A stretch of DNA of 64,000 bases from Bacteroidales bacterium (GTDB lineage Bacteria; Bacteroidota; Bacteroidia; Bacteroidales; UBA3663). This document shows, in pieces, positions 55,997 to 64,000 of the stretch. The stretch lies in assembly GCA_017449065.1 (NCBI GenBank), contig JAFSKF010000037.1, positions 1 to 64,000 on the forward strand, given 5' to 3'. The position numbers and the translations under genes are program-made. The notes under the pieces were generated by a model. The model did no database searches, was not told where the DNA came from, and saw nothing but the letters and a program-made list of their open reading frames with translations. Position 1 is the stretch's first letter. Each line of letters begins with the position of its first letter.

Positions 55997-58717
55997 ATGA
56001 CGATTCAAAACAGATTCTTTATCATAGCTCTCTTCTCGCTACCCTTATCATGGGTAGCAGGAGGGGGGCTTTTTGCGCAAGAACGTCCTGCTCATACTTC
56101 CATGTACCTGCAGGCGCCGGTTTATAGTGCCACCCCTTTGGTATTCAGCAGCAGTACAGACATCAGTCAGACTTCATTGATACCTGCGGAACCTGTTAAA
56201 TGGGGCATGGATGTGGCTTGGAACAGCGCAGACAATGTCGTGCGTGGCACCAACTTCATCGGTACGGATGTGATGCAAATCGGACGTATTTCATTCCAAC
56301 CTTCCGATTTGGTCGATGCTAACGGTAACTTGTCGAGTGCTCAGCAGACAGCCCTGAGAAGCCGTCTCACGAACATTACCAAAAGCGGAGCCCGTGTCTT
56401 TATCATGAATTGTGACCATGAGGCATTAAATTCGGCGAACTACTATGGAAAACCCGAAGAGTGGTATAAGGTAATCAAGGCGAGTGTGCAATATGTGCAG
56501 AAACAAGGCTATACGGTATGCACCGTTTCGCCGTTTAATGAGCCGGATTATACTTCTTGGGGAGAAGGTACCAAAGAACACTTCAAAGAGATTTGCCGAC
56601 TGATTCGAGAAGACAGTTTCTTCGATAATATTCGGATTAGTGCCGGCAATACCCTGAACTGTGATCAGGCGTTGTCATGGTATAACTACATGAAACCCTA
56701 TGTGAGCGAAGGAAACACACACCAGCTGGCCGGCTCCTTTGCCACGTATGCCGATTTCTGGAAGACGGTTCGCAAGGATGGAAATGTTGCGACTGCCGAT
56801 GAGTTGCATAATACGATGGAAGCCCTCGTGGGCATTCATTATGGTATGCAGAACGGTATTTGGTGGGGATATGATGCCGCTTGCCGCGGAGAATTCTGCA
56901 AGGCTTCCTATTATGGTAAGGAAATCGGCTATGCCGAGAATCGTACAGCCTGGAGTGGCGCTGCCGTATATAAACGTCCTTCGGGTCGCATTGATGCCTT
57001 TATGGGAGTTTCCGAACGGCAGGCATCTACGAATACTTTCGAGTTTTGGGGCACCGACCGGGAATTGTACTACGATTCCTACGGACCGGTTCAGAACTAT
57101 GCCCAGGAGTTGCCGGGCGGCTCGGGCTATGCTACCGACGACCAGCGCAATGCTGAACGGATGATTCAGATTCATTATGGCGAAGATGTGCCGGTCGAGT
57201 ATCTGGCTCCCGGAACGTATGTTTTGCAGAACAAACGCAACAATAGCGTCCTTAGTTATGATGACGGTGCTACCGGTTCTGCCGTTCAATTAGCAATGGA
57301 GACTTACACTGGCACGAAATCGAATACTTATCAGCAGTGGATTGTTGAGCCCGTGAGTGACCGCATCGGTGGCGATTTCGGGTATTTTGTGCTTCGCAGT
57401 GCCCGGAATGAAAAACAGGTCATCGACTTGAAGGACTGGAGTACTTCGGCAGGAGGAACGCTGATCGGTTTTGCCGGCGATCTTGGTAACAATGAACAAT
57501 GGTTTGTGGAGTATGCGGGAGAAGGCTACTGGTATCTGCGCAGTCGTCATTCTGGCTTATATGTTGAAACAGCGGGAGTCAGCACCACAGCGCGCGTCCA
57601 GCAGAATGTGTTTACAGACAATGACCGTCAGAAATGGCGTTTCATGCCCGTCGATGCCGCTATCGACAAGACGGCTCCTGCCGCTCCATCCGGTTTATCT
57701 GCTCAACCACAGGGAGCATCCGTCCGTCTGACCTGGAACGAAAACAGCGAATCGGATGTGACGGGTTATGAGGTGTTGCGTGGTGTCGCCGACGAGACAG
57801 CGGCTGCTATTCAATGGGATGTGATCGGACGAATGATCAATGCCAATGTTTTTGTCGATAACGGCATCCGTAATCACAATGCTTCCTATTTCTACAAAGT
57901 GAAGGCCGTTGATAAGAGTCGTAATCGTTCTATTGCTTCCGATTCCGTTCAAGTCACTTTGTCGCAGAACAGGAATTTGGTGGCATGCTATTCGTTCGAC
58001 AATACCTTCGAAGATGCTTCCGAGAATCTTTTCGATGCTGCTTCTTCCGGAGTCACTTTCAATACTGTGGCTGTATTGAAAAAAGAAGGCACCCATAGCC
58101 TTGTGTTCGACGGCACCGATGATTACCTCTTGCTTCCAGCTTCTGTGGGAAGCCTGAAGCAAATGACTCTGGCCGTTTGGGCGAACCATAGCAACCGAAC
58201 CACAGCATGGACACGTCTTTTCGATTTCGGAAACGATACGAACCAATACTTTTTCGTGACACTGAATAGCGGCAGCGATGCACGGCTGGTGCTGAAAAAC
58301 GGCGGTAACGAACAGATTCTTTCTGTGGCAACACCGACTGCCGGATGGCATCACATCGCCGTAACCTTGGGTGAACAGGAAGTTGCTTTCTATGTGGATG
58401 GCAAGCTGGTCGGCAGTTCTACAGACATTACGTTGCGTCCGTCGGATATCAAACCGGTCCGGAATTATATCGGACGCAGTCAATATGCAGCCGATCCGTT
58501 GTTCAAGGGTTATGTAGATGATCTTCGGATCTATGATTTCGCATTGACTGCCGAAGAAGTTGCTGCGCTTTATGCCGGACAGGAAGTATCGGCGATCGGA
58601 AAAGTGACAAATTCCATTTCTTCAGAAAATACCTATTATGATCTGACAGGCCGTCGCCTCAACCATCCGGCAAAAGGTCTGACGATTTGTAATGGAAAAC
58701 TGAAACTCATTCAATAA
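55997..58717 (+). CDS. Multidomain clan GH-A glycoside hydrolase (catalytic, ricin-like, Fn3 and LamG domains)
   Basis: The 906-residue secreted protein starts with a signal peptide. The N-terminal catalytic domain (about 55-400) is a TIM-barrel hydrolase of clan GH-A type: acid/base E182 in SPFNEPDYTSWGEG and candidate nucleophile E269 in TADELHNTM. The order recalls GH30/GH39-like enzymes, but I cannot place the family. A ricin-type domain (about 400-545, YVLQNKRNNSVLSYDD with QQW repeats), an Fn3 domain (about 555-650) and a LamG/concanavalin-like domain (about 655-865) follow. The tail YDLTGRRLNHPAKGL matches its neighbours. Encoded with SusC/D it likely cuts pectin side chains such as galactan or arabinogalactan. 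Confidence 0.8.
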   Translation: MTIQNRFFIIALFSLPLSWVAGGGLFAQERPAHTSMYLQAPVYSATPLVFSSSTDISQTSLIPAEPVKWGMDVAWNSADNVVRGTNFIGTDVMQIGRISFQPSDLVDANGNLSSAQQTALRSRLTNITKSGARVFIMNCDHEALNSANYYGKPEEWYKVIKASVQYVQKQGYTVCTVSPFNEPDYTSWGEGTKEHFKEICRLIREDSFFDNIRISAGNTLNCDQALSWYNYMKPYVSEGNTHQLAGSFATYADFWKTVRKDGNVATADELHNTMEALVGIHYGMQNGIWWGYDAACRGEFCKASYYGKEIGYAENRTAWSGAAVYKRPSGRIDAFMGVSERQASTNTFEFWGTDRELYYDSYGPVQNYAQELPGGSGYATDDQRNAERMIQIHYGEDVPVEYLAPGTYVLQNKRNNSVLSYDDGATGSAVQLAMETYTGTKSNTYQQWIVEPVSDRIGGDFGYFVLRSARNEKQVIDLKDWSTSAGGTLIGFAGDLGNNEQWFVEYAGEGYWYLRSRHSGLYVETAGVSTTARVQQNVFTDNDRQKWRFMPVDAAIDKTAPAAPSGLSAQPQGASVRLTWNENSESDVTGYEVLRGVADETAAAIQWDVIGRMINANVFVDNGIRNHNASYFYKVKAVDKSRNRSIASDSVQVTLSQNRNLVACYSFDNTFEDASENLFDAASSGVTFNTVAVLKKEGTHSLVFDGTDDYLLLPASVGSLKQMTLAVWANHSNRTTAWTRLFDFGNDTNQYFFVTLNSGSDARLVLKNGGNEQILSVATPTAGWHHIAVTLGEQEVAFYVDGKLVGSSTDITLRPSDIKPVRNYIGRSQYAADPLFKGYVDDLRIYDFALTAEEVAALYAGQEVSAIGKVTNSISSENTYYDLTGRRLNHPAKGLTICNGKLKLIQ

Positions 58718-58728
58718 AACTAATTACT

Positions 58729-61101
58729 ATGAATACTCTATTGAAATCACTTGGCATATTCGTTTTGGCAGCTAATTTCCTGCCTGTTTTTGCAGACAAT
58801 GCACCTACTGTTACTACCGATACCCGTTTCGCGCGTGGTGCGACAAGGGCTTTCGGTCGTGCAAAGTTTGCAGCAGTTAATGGCAATACGATCCAGACTC
58901 GTGGTTTCTGCTGGAGTTCTGAAAATCGTTTTCCGACGATCGAAGACAGTCATTCCAACCTGACATATTCGAACAACGGGCTGATTTTCCGGATGGAGGG
59001 CCTGACGCCTTCCACCGTATATTATGCCCGTGCCTACGCTGTGGGCAAAGATGGCTCTGTGGGCTATGGCGATGTGATTAAGATTGTCACTTTGCCGAAA
59101 GGTACCATTTCCTGGGGCTACGATAATGGTGGCAGTTCCGATGCCAATAGCCGTATCAACGCCGCAGTCGAATCGGCCGTGAACTATTGGAATGAATTGA
59201 CCAGTATCACGGATTTGTATCTGAATGTGCACTATGGAGCCGATACGCCTACGGCCGATTGCAGCTACGGCGGATGGATGCGCGTCGGACCGAACTCTTC
59301 ATACCAGCGTACCGGTACTATTATGCACGAGGCGTTGCATGCCATCGGTATTGGTACCACCGGTTTGTGGAACAGTGGTACCTCTCCACTTCGTGCCGGA
59401 AGCGGTACGGGACAATGGTTAGGCGACCGGGCTACCGAACTGGTGCGTTTCTGGGATAACAGCACCACCGAATATCCTACAGGCGACGTTACACATATTT
59501 GGGTTTCGGGAACGACCGCCAGCACGACGTCTTTCTCGGTGAACGGCGCCCACGAAGATACAGGAACGGATATGCAATACACCGCAGTAAGTCTGATGGC
59601 ACAGGCTGTCGGAGAGGACGGATTGCCGCCTACAGGCACTCATGCTTTCGGATTGTCTTACTATTCCTTCAATCAGGAAGACACCATTAAATATTATATC
59701 AAGAATGAAAGTGAGACTTATGGTCTTTTCAGTGCTTTCCTGACCGAAACCGACAATCACCAGCTCAAGTGGCAGAAGATGACTGCCAACGAGGCTGTTG
59801 CCAACGATGCGGCTGCCTGGTATGTAACGTTTACCCCCGACAATCAGTATTACCAGATTACCAATGCCAAGTCTGGGTATAAGATTTCTTATTCCACCAA
59901 TGGTTTTATTACAACCTCTACAGCGGGCATCACTGTGAACCAGAATTTCCATCTGATGCGCAGTCGTATCGATATTACGAATCATGTAGGCGAGGTGGTA
60001 ACCGCCAATCGCGGCTACTGGATGCTGCATCCGGACAATGGTTCGGCGACACCTCCAGCCTTGACTGCTTCATCCAACGGTTCAGTTACGGTTTCAAATT
60101 TCGATATCTCAAATACTGCCGTGCAGCAGCGTTGGGTAATCCTTACTGCATCAGAGGCAGCCGATATGGAGAATGCAGGCTTGATGACCGCACGCTCCTC
60201 TTACAACTTGAATCGGACTCGTGTTGATGGCCTTTTCGCTACACCGCATTACCAGATAGAGAAAGGTGCTGACGAAACTTTAACCCAGCAACTCGAAAAG
60301 TATCAGGCTCTCTTTGCCAACAGCGCTACGCCTGCCGATATCTCAGCCTATGCCGATTCTGTGCTGCAAGCTGGAAAGGATTGGTTAGGTCGGGTTTGTG
60401 TGACCGACACAACCCAGCCGTTCGATCTGACTCCGTTCCTTGCGAATCCGGATTTCAAGACCGATGCTTCTGGTTGGGCTACGATGGCTGACGGAAGCAG
60501 TTGGGGGTCCAGTGCTGTAGAATTCTACGAAATTGCTCCTGCTTGCGCTCAGGGTATTTCCGGAATGCCAAAGGGTACATATAGCGTCAAGGTTCAGGGC
60601 TTCCAGCGTCCAGGTGCGACGGCTGATGTTTACTCTAACTATGCCGCAGGCACCAATAGTGTCAATGCCCGTCTGTATATCGGCAATTACCTGACATACG
60701 CCAAACTTCATAACATCATGGACGACCGTCAGTCGAAGTCTTTGCACAGTGCCGACAAGCAAGTGGGTGACGGAAGCTATGTTCCGAATACGATGGCGGG
60801 AGCTGCTGCCTATTTCGCTGCCGGATTGTACGAAAACGAATATCGCCAGTACCGCTCATCTGCGGGTACGGTTCGTATCGGAATTATGGGTAGCAAGGGA
60901 ACAACCTATTGGACAATCGTTGATAACTTCCGTTTGTATTACTACGGACCGATGACTTTGCAGGATTGGGAAACCGGTTTGACAGAGGTGCAGACAGAAA
61001 AGCCTGCATCCGAGGCATGCTTTGACCTTACGGGTCGGCGCATAAGCCAGCCAGGTAAGGGGCTCTTTATCAAGAATGGCAAGAAAATCATTATTCTATA
61101 A
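58729..61101 (+). CDS. Secreted metzincin-like metalloprotease of the PUL
   Basis: The 790-residue protein has a signal peptide, a Fn3-like domain (about 25-125), then a protease-like domain with IMHEALHAIGIG: H200-E201-x2-H204-x2-G. A Met-turn-like SLMAQA occurs about 85 residues later. The metzincin third ligand position (residue 210) is Thr, not His or Asp. Ricin-like or beta-trefoil-type sequence (about 330-490) and a carbohydrate-binding-like domain near 565-740 (FDLTPFLANPDFKTDASGWA, DNFRLYYYG) follow, ending CFDLTGRRISQPGKGL...NGKKIIIL. It lies 12 bases after the hydrolase. Proteases are unusual in such operons; it might cut glycoproteins (for example extensins or arabinogalactan proteins) or be a non-catalytic relative. 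Confidence 0.7.
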   Translation: MNTLLKSLGIFVLAANFLPVFADNAPTVTTDTRFARGATRAFGRAKFAAVNGNTIQTRGFCWSSENRFPTIEDSHSNLTYSNNGLIFRMEGLTPSTVYYARAYAVGKDGSVGYGDVIKIVTLPKGTISWGYDNGGSSDANSRINAAVESAVNYWNELTSITDLYLNVHYGADTPTADCSYGGWMRVGPNSSYQRTGTIMHEALHAIGIGTTGLWNSGTSPLRAGSGTGQWLGDRATELVRFWDNSTTEYPTGDVTHIWVSGTTASTTSFSVNGAHEDTGTDMQYTAVSLMAQAVGEDGLPPTGTHAFGLSYYSFNQEDTIKYYIKNESETYGLFSAFLTETDNHQLKWQKMTANEAVANDAAAWYVTFTPDNQYYQITNAKSGYKISYSTNGFITTSTAGITVNQNFHLMRSRIDITNHVGEVVTANRGYWMLHPDNGSATPPALTASSNGSVTVSNFDISNTAVQQRWVILTASEAADMENAGLMTARSSYNLNRTRVDGLFATPHYQIEKGADETLTQQLEKYQALFANSATPADISAYADSVLQAGKDWLGRVCVTDTTQPFDLTPFLANPDFKTDASGWATMADGSSWGSSAVEFYEIAPACAQGISGMPKGTYSVKVQGFQRPGATADVYSNYAAGTNSVNARLYIGNYLTYAKLHNIMDDRQSKSLHSADKQVGDGSYVPNTMAGAAAYFAAGLYENEYRQYRSSAGTVRIGIMGSKGTTYWTIVDNFRLYYYGPMTLQDWETGLTEVQTEKPASEACFDLTGRRISQPGKGLFIKNGKKIIIL

Positions 61102-61142
61102 GTGTCTTAACCATCTTTATTACTACTTTACAAATTTACAAA

Positions 61143-64000
61143 ATGAGAAAACTGACAATCTTTTTGCTTTTGCTCGGCATAACATCTGTCGCTTGGGCAC
61201 AGCGTATCACTGATAAGATCGACCGAGGTCTGGTGGCCGTTCCTGCTGCAAGCGGGGGTGGAAACTTGGTGTCTTGGCGAGTTTTTGGCGAAGAATATTA
61301 CGACGTGACTTACAATCTGTATTGCGATGGCACGAAGATTGCCTCCAATTTGCAGGTGTCGAACTATCAGCATACGGCCGGTACGCAGAACAGTCGGTAT
61401 CAGGTAGCCGCTGTGGTTCGTGGCGTTGAGCAGGAGAAGTCGGCAGCCATCACCCGCTGGAACGATGGTTTCTTAGAGATTCCTGTGCAGCCCATTATCG
61501 GACGCGATGGCACGGATGTGACCTCCCATTATACCTTGAACGATGTTTCATTGGGCGATCTGGACGGTGATGGTGTCGTAGAGTTTGTGGTCAAACGTCC
61601 TTGTGACATGGTGACCGACTTGAGCAACAAGAACTGTTTCCATGTGATTGACTGCTACCATCGCGACGGAACCCGTTTGTGGTGGATCGATATGGGCCCG
61701 AACATGCTGGCCGGTGCCGACGAGCAGTGGGATGCCGTTTGTTTCGACTGGGATCAGGATGGCAAAGCTGAGGTGCTGCTGCGTATTCAGGAAAATGCGA
61801 TTCTGCACTATGCGGACGGTACTGCCGACACCATCGGTTCCACCTCTGTCGATACGCGTTGGAATGGCATCGAGTTCACATCGTCGGGCAACGAGTATCT
61901 GCTTTACTTGGAAGGAGCCACCGGCAAGCCTTACCAGATTGGCGAAGCTTCGCATCCTAAGTATCTGACCTATCCGATTGCCCGAGGCAGCGATTCCGAC
62001 TGGGGCAGCGGTATCGTCGGACACCGCAGCACCAAGCACTATTTTGCAGCTCCATATTTGGACGGACGTCATGCGTCCATCTTCTTGGGTCGCGGTTGCT
62101 ACACCAAACACGTTATGAAGACTTTCGATGTCGATCCGCTTACTCATAAGCTGATTCCGTTGTGGACCTGGCAGTGTACGGTGAGCGGTTCGCCTTGGTT
62201 CGGACAGGGCTACCATAACTTTCAGGTGGCCGATGTCGATTGGGACGGACGTGATGAGATTGTTTTCGGTTCTATGATTATCGACGATAACGGTAAGGGA
62301 CTTTCTACCACCGGTCTCGGACATGGAGATTCCCAGCATTGTTCCGATTTCGATCCGTATCGCAAATATCAGGAGCAGTTTGCCTGCAACGAGGACCGTC
62401 CGGCCAATAACTATCGCAACGCCTGCACCTCTGAGATTTACTATCGTCAGATTGCTTCCGGCGATGACGGACGTGCGCTGATGGGAAACTTCACCAACGC
62501 TTATCCGGGTTCGGTGGGTCGTTCGGTGGCTTCCGGTTGGGTAAGCTCTACTTCCGATAAGATTATTTCCGAACTGGGCGGCGATGCCCTGATCGGTTGG
62601 GGCGATCTGAATAGTCGTATCTATTACGACGGTGATTTGCTCGACGAGTATCTGGAAAGTCCGGGTACGGAAGGCTATGGCGTGGTTTACAAGGCCGGCG
62701 GCGGTCGTGTGGCCAACTTGCAGAAGAATGCCTACGACACGAAGATGAACAACTACACCAAGAACAATCCGGGTGCACAAGGTGATATCTTCGGTGACTG
62801 GCGTGAGGAGGTGGTCTTGAGAGCTGCTGATAATAAATCCTTGCGTGTCTATACAACCGGCTATTCGACCAATTATCGCATCCCGACCCTATGGCACGAT
62901 CATCAGTATCGTAACGCGATGGTCTGGCAGTCGATGGGCTACAACCAGTGTCCGCATAAATCGTACTTCTTGGGCGAGTTGGAGGGCATTACCGAAGCTC
63001 CGGCTCCATTGACCATGACGGGTCGTAAGGAAATTGCTAACGGCGGTACAGTCACAACGACCGACGAGCACTTGCTGATTTGTGAGAATAATAATACGAA
63101 CATCACGATTCAGGAGGGAGCCAGCCCTTATATTGTGACCTTCAACGTTCCTTCGTGGGTGCAAGGTAATGCCGGAAGTAATATCAGCACCACGCCTGCT
63201 ATTTCATACGAGTATTTCACCTGCAATGTGACCGGCGGCGGTCTTTCAGGCTGCACCCGACTCATCAAGCAGGGCGACGGTACGCTGAATCTGCCTTCCG
63301 TCAACATGACTCATACGGGTGAAACGAATATCTGGGCCGGTACGGTGAATTATTCGGGCGAGATGAAGAGTTCTCCGCTTTGGTTGAACCGCTTTGCCGA
63401 ACTGAACGGAACGGCCACCTTCAAGAGTTTGCAGGCCGACTACGGTTCGGTAGTCCGTCCCGGTGGTCAGGGCCAGATTGGCACCATTCAGACCGTTGAG
63501 GGTTATAAGATGGGCTTCGGCAGCCGTCTTATATTGGAGTTGCAGGCCAACGACAATACCACATCGGCCGACAAGATTATAGCAAGCCAGCTCACCATCG
63601 AAAGCAAGAACTGGTCGTATGGTCCGAAGTATCTGGTGCCTGTCATCGAACTGGCTACTCCCGATGGCAGCGAACTGAAAGCCGGTGACTACGAAATCGG
63701 CGAGTTTGCGGCTGTTTCCGGTTCGTTGGCCAATATCAAGATTGAAGGCGCTGGCAAATTCAAAACGTCGCTGAAGTTCGAGAAAGGCAAGCTGATTCTT
63801 TCTTTGGGCGATGTGCGCGGTGCTTCTCATATCGTTTGGACCGGTAGTTCAAGTGCCGTTTGGGATTACGCCAGCACACCTAACTTCACATTGGCAGGCG
63901 ATGAAACTGCTACTCCTGACATCTTCGTGACAGGCGATATCGTCGATTTTACCGACGACTCGAAGGTGCAGAACATCTCCATTAAGGATGAAATGACCGT
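61143..64000 (+). CDS. Rhamnogalacturonan lyase (PL11), partial, with C-terminal autotransporter-like repeats
   Basis: ATG 61143 opens a frame that reaches the right edge (952 codons, no stop). Signal peptide MRKLTIFLLLLGITSVAWAQ. The PL11 propeller follows from about 20 to 620: RGLVAVPAASGGGNLVSWRV, VSLGDLDGDGVVEFVVKR, CFDWDQDGKAEVLLR, VADVDWDGRDEIVFGSM (acidic calcium loops), QGDIFGDWREEVVLR and the closing MGYNQCPHKSYFLG. It cuts the rhamnose-galacturonate backbone of rhamnogalacturonan I. Beyond the lyase, sequence such as LIKQGDGTLNLPSVNMTHTG is a beta-helix repeat like those of autotransporter passengers. It is 41 bases after the protease gene and probably in the same operon. Confidence 0.9.
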   Translation, partial: MRKLTIFLLLLGITSVAWAQRITDKIDRGLVAVPAASGGGNLVSWRVFGEEYYDVTYNLYCDGTKIASNLQVSNYQHTAGTQNSRYQVAAVVRGVEQEKSAAITRWNDGFLEIPVQPIIGRDGTDVTSHYTLNDVSLGDLDGDGVVEFVVKRPCDMVTDLSNKNCFHVIDCYHRDGTRLWWIDMGPNMLAGADEQWDAVCFDWDQDGKAEVLLRIQENAILHYADGTADTIGSTSVDTRWNGIEFTSSGNEYLLYLEGATGKPYQIGEASHPKYLTYPIARGSDSDWGSGIVGHRSTKHYFAAPYLDGRHASIFLGRGCYTKHVMKTFDVDPLTHKLIPLWTWQCTVSGSPWFGQGYHNFQVADVDWDGRDEIVFGSMIIDDNGKGLSTTGLGHGDSQHCSDFDPYRKYQEQFACNEDRPANNYRNACTSEIYYRQIASGDDGRALMGNFTNAYPGSVGRSVASGWVSSTSDKIISELGGDALIGWGDLNSRIYYDGDLLDEYLESPGTEGYGVVYKAGGGRVANLQKNAYDTKMNNYTKNNPGAQGDIFGDWREEVVLRAADNKSLRVYTTGYSTNYRIPTLWHDHQYRNAMVWQSMGYNQCPHKSYFLGELEGITEAPAPLTMTGRKEIANGGTVTTTDEHLLICENNNTNITIQEGASPYIVTFNVPSWVQGNAGSNISTTPAISYEYFTCNVTGGGLSGCTRLIKQGDGTLNLPSVNMTHTGETNIWAGTVNYSGEMKSSPLWLNRFAELNGTATFKSLQADYGSVVRPGGQGQIGTIQTVEGYKMGFGSRLILELQANDNTTSADKIIASQLTIESKNWSYGPKYLVPVIELATPDGSELKAGDYEIGEFAAVSGSLANIKIEGAGKFKTSLKFEKGKLILSLGDVRGASHIVWTGSSSAVWDYASTPNFTLAGDETATPDIFVTGDIVDFTDDSKVQNISIKDEMT

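Overview
The window reads as a chromosomal segment of a Bacteroidales bacterium, most likely Prevotellaceae-like. The reasons are two SusC/SusD pairs, a type III glutamine synthetase, a three-gene fumarate reductase, repeated promoters of the form TTG(N)-about 19-TAnnTTTG, and secreted enzymes sharing a short 'DLxGRR...KGL...NGKK' C-terminal tail. The species cannot be fixed from sequence alone. No rRNA, tRNA, intact transposon or CRISPR array was seen.

Region 1 (1-6951) opens with a decayed gene and then a compact four-gene operon with overlapping or nearly abutting genes: a CHC2 zinc-finger/Toprim primase-like protein, an unrecognised helical protein, a 1126-residue reverse transcriptase (DIKNFFPSI, GIPQGLPQS, YVDD) fused to an HD phosphohydrolase-like domain, and a protein with a HEPN ribonuclease-type Rx4H motif. 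This is the strongest candidate in the window for an undescribed anti-phage system.

Region 2 (7004-19558) is the end of a capsule/O-antigen locus: capE-capG-capF for UDP-N-acetyl-L-fucosamine, an NAD-dependent sugar epimerase, a polyprenyl-phosphate glycosyl-1-phosphate transferase and a WbuC-like cupin, closed by a terminator. Accessory or defence-type genes are threaded between the sugar genes: a GxxExxY protein, an FRG-domain protein, an RloA/RloB (AbiL-like) ATPase-Toprim pair and a Panacea/RelE toxin-antitoxin pair. Duplicated 5' ends of the epimerase, short paralogous ORFs at module borders and recurring intergenic linker repeats indicate repeated recombination here.

Region 3 (19600-32820) is housekeeping: a small helicase-associated-domain protein, a YqaA-type membrane protein and dusB, frdCAB, mdh, a DUF1573 lipoprotein-like protein, alaS and glnN, with clear promoters and hairpin terminators.

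Region 4 (32980-64000) is a polysaccharide utilisation region aimed at pectin-type glycans: a GH43 arabinanase, a large secreted repeat protein, three fasciclin-domain lipoproteins, two SusC/SusD pairs, a clan GH-A multidomain hydrolase, a metzincin-like protease and a rhamnogalacturonan lyase (PL11) that runs off the right edge. The lipoproteins and TonB-linked porins would bind and import oligosaccharides cut from arabinan and rhamnogalacturonan I side chains and backbone.
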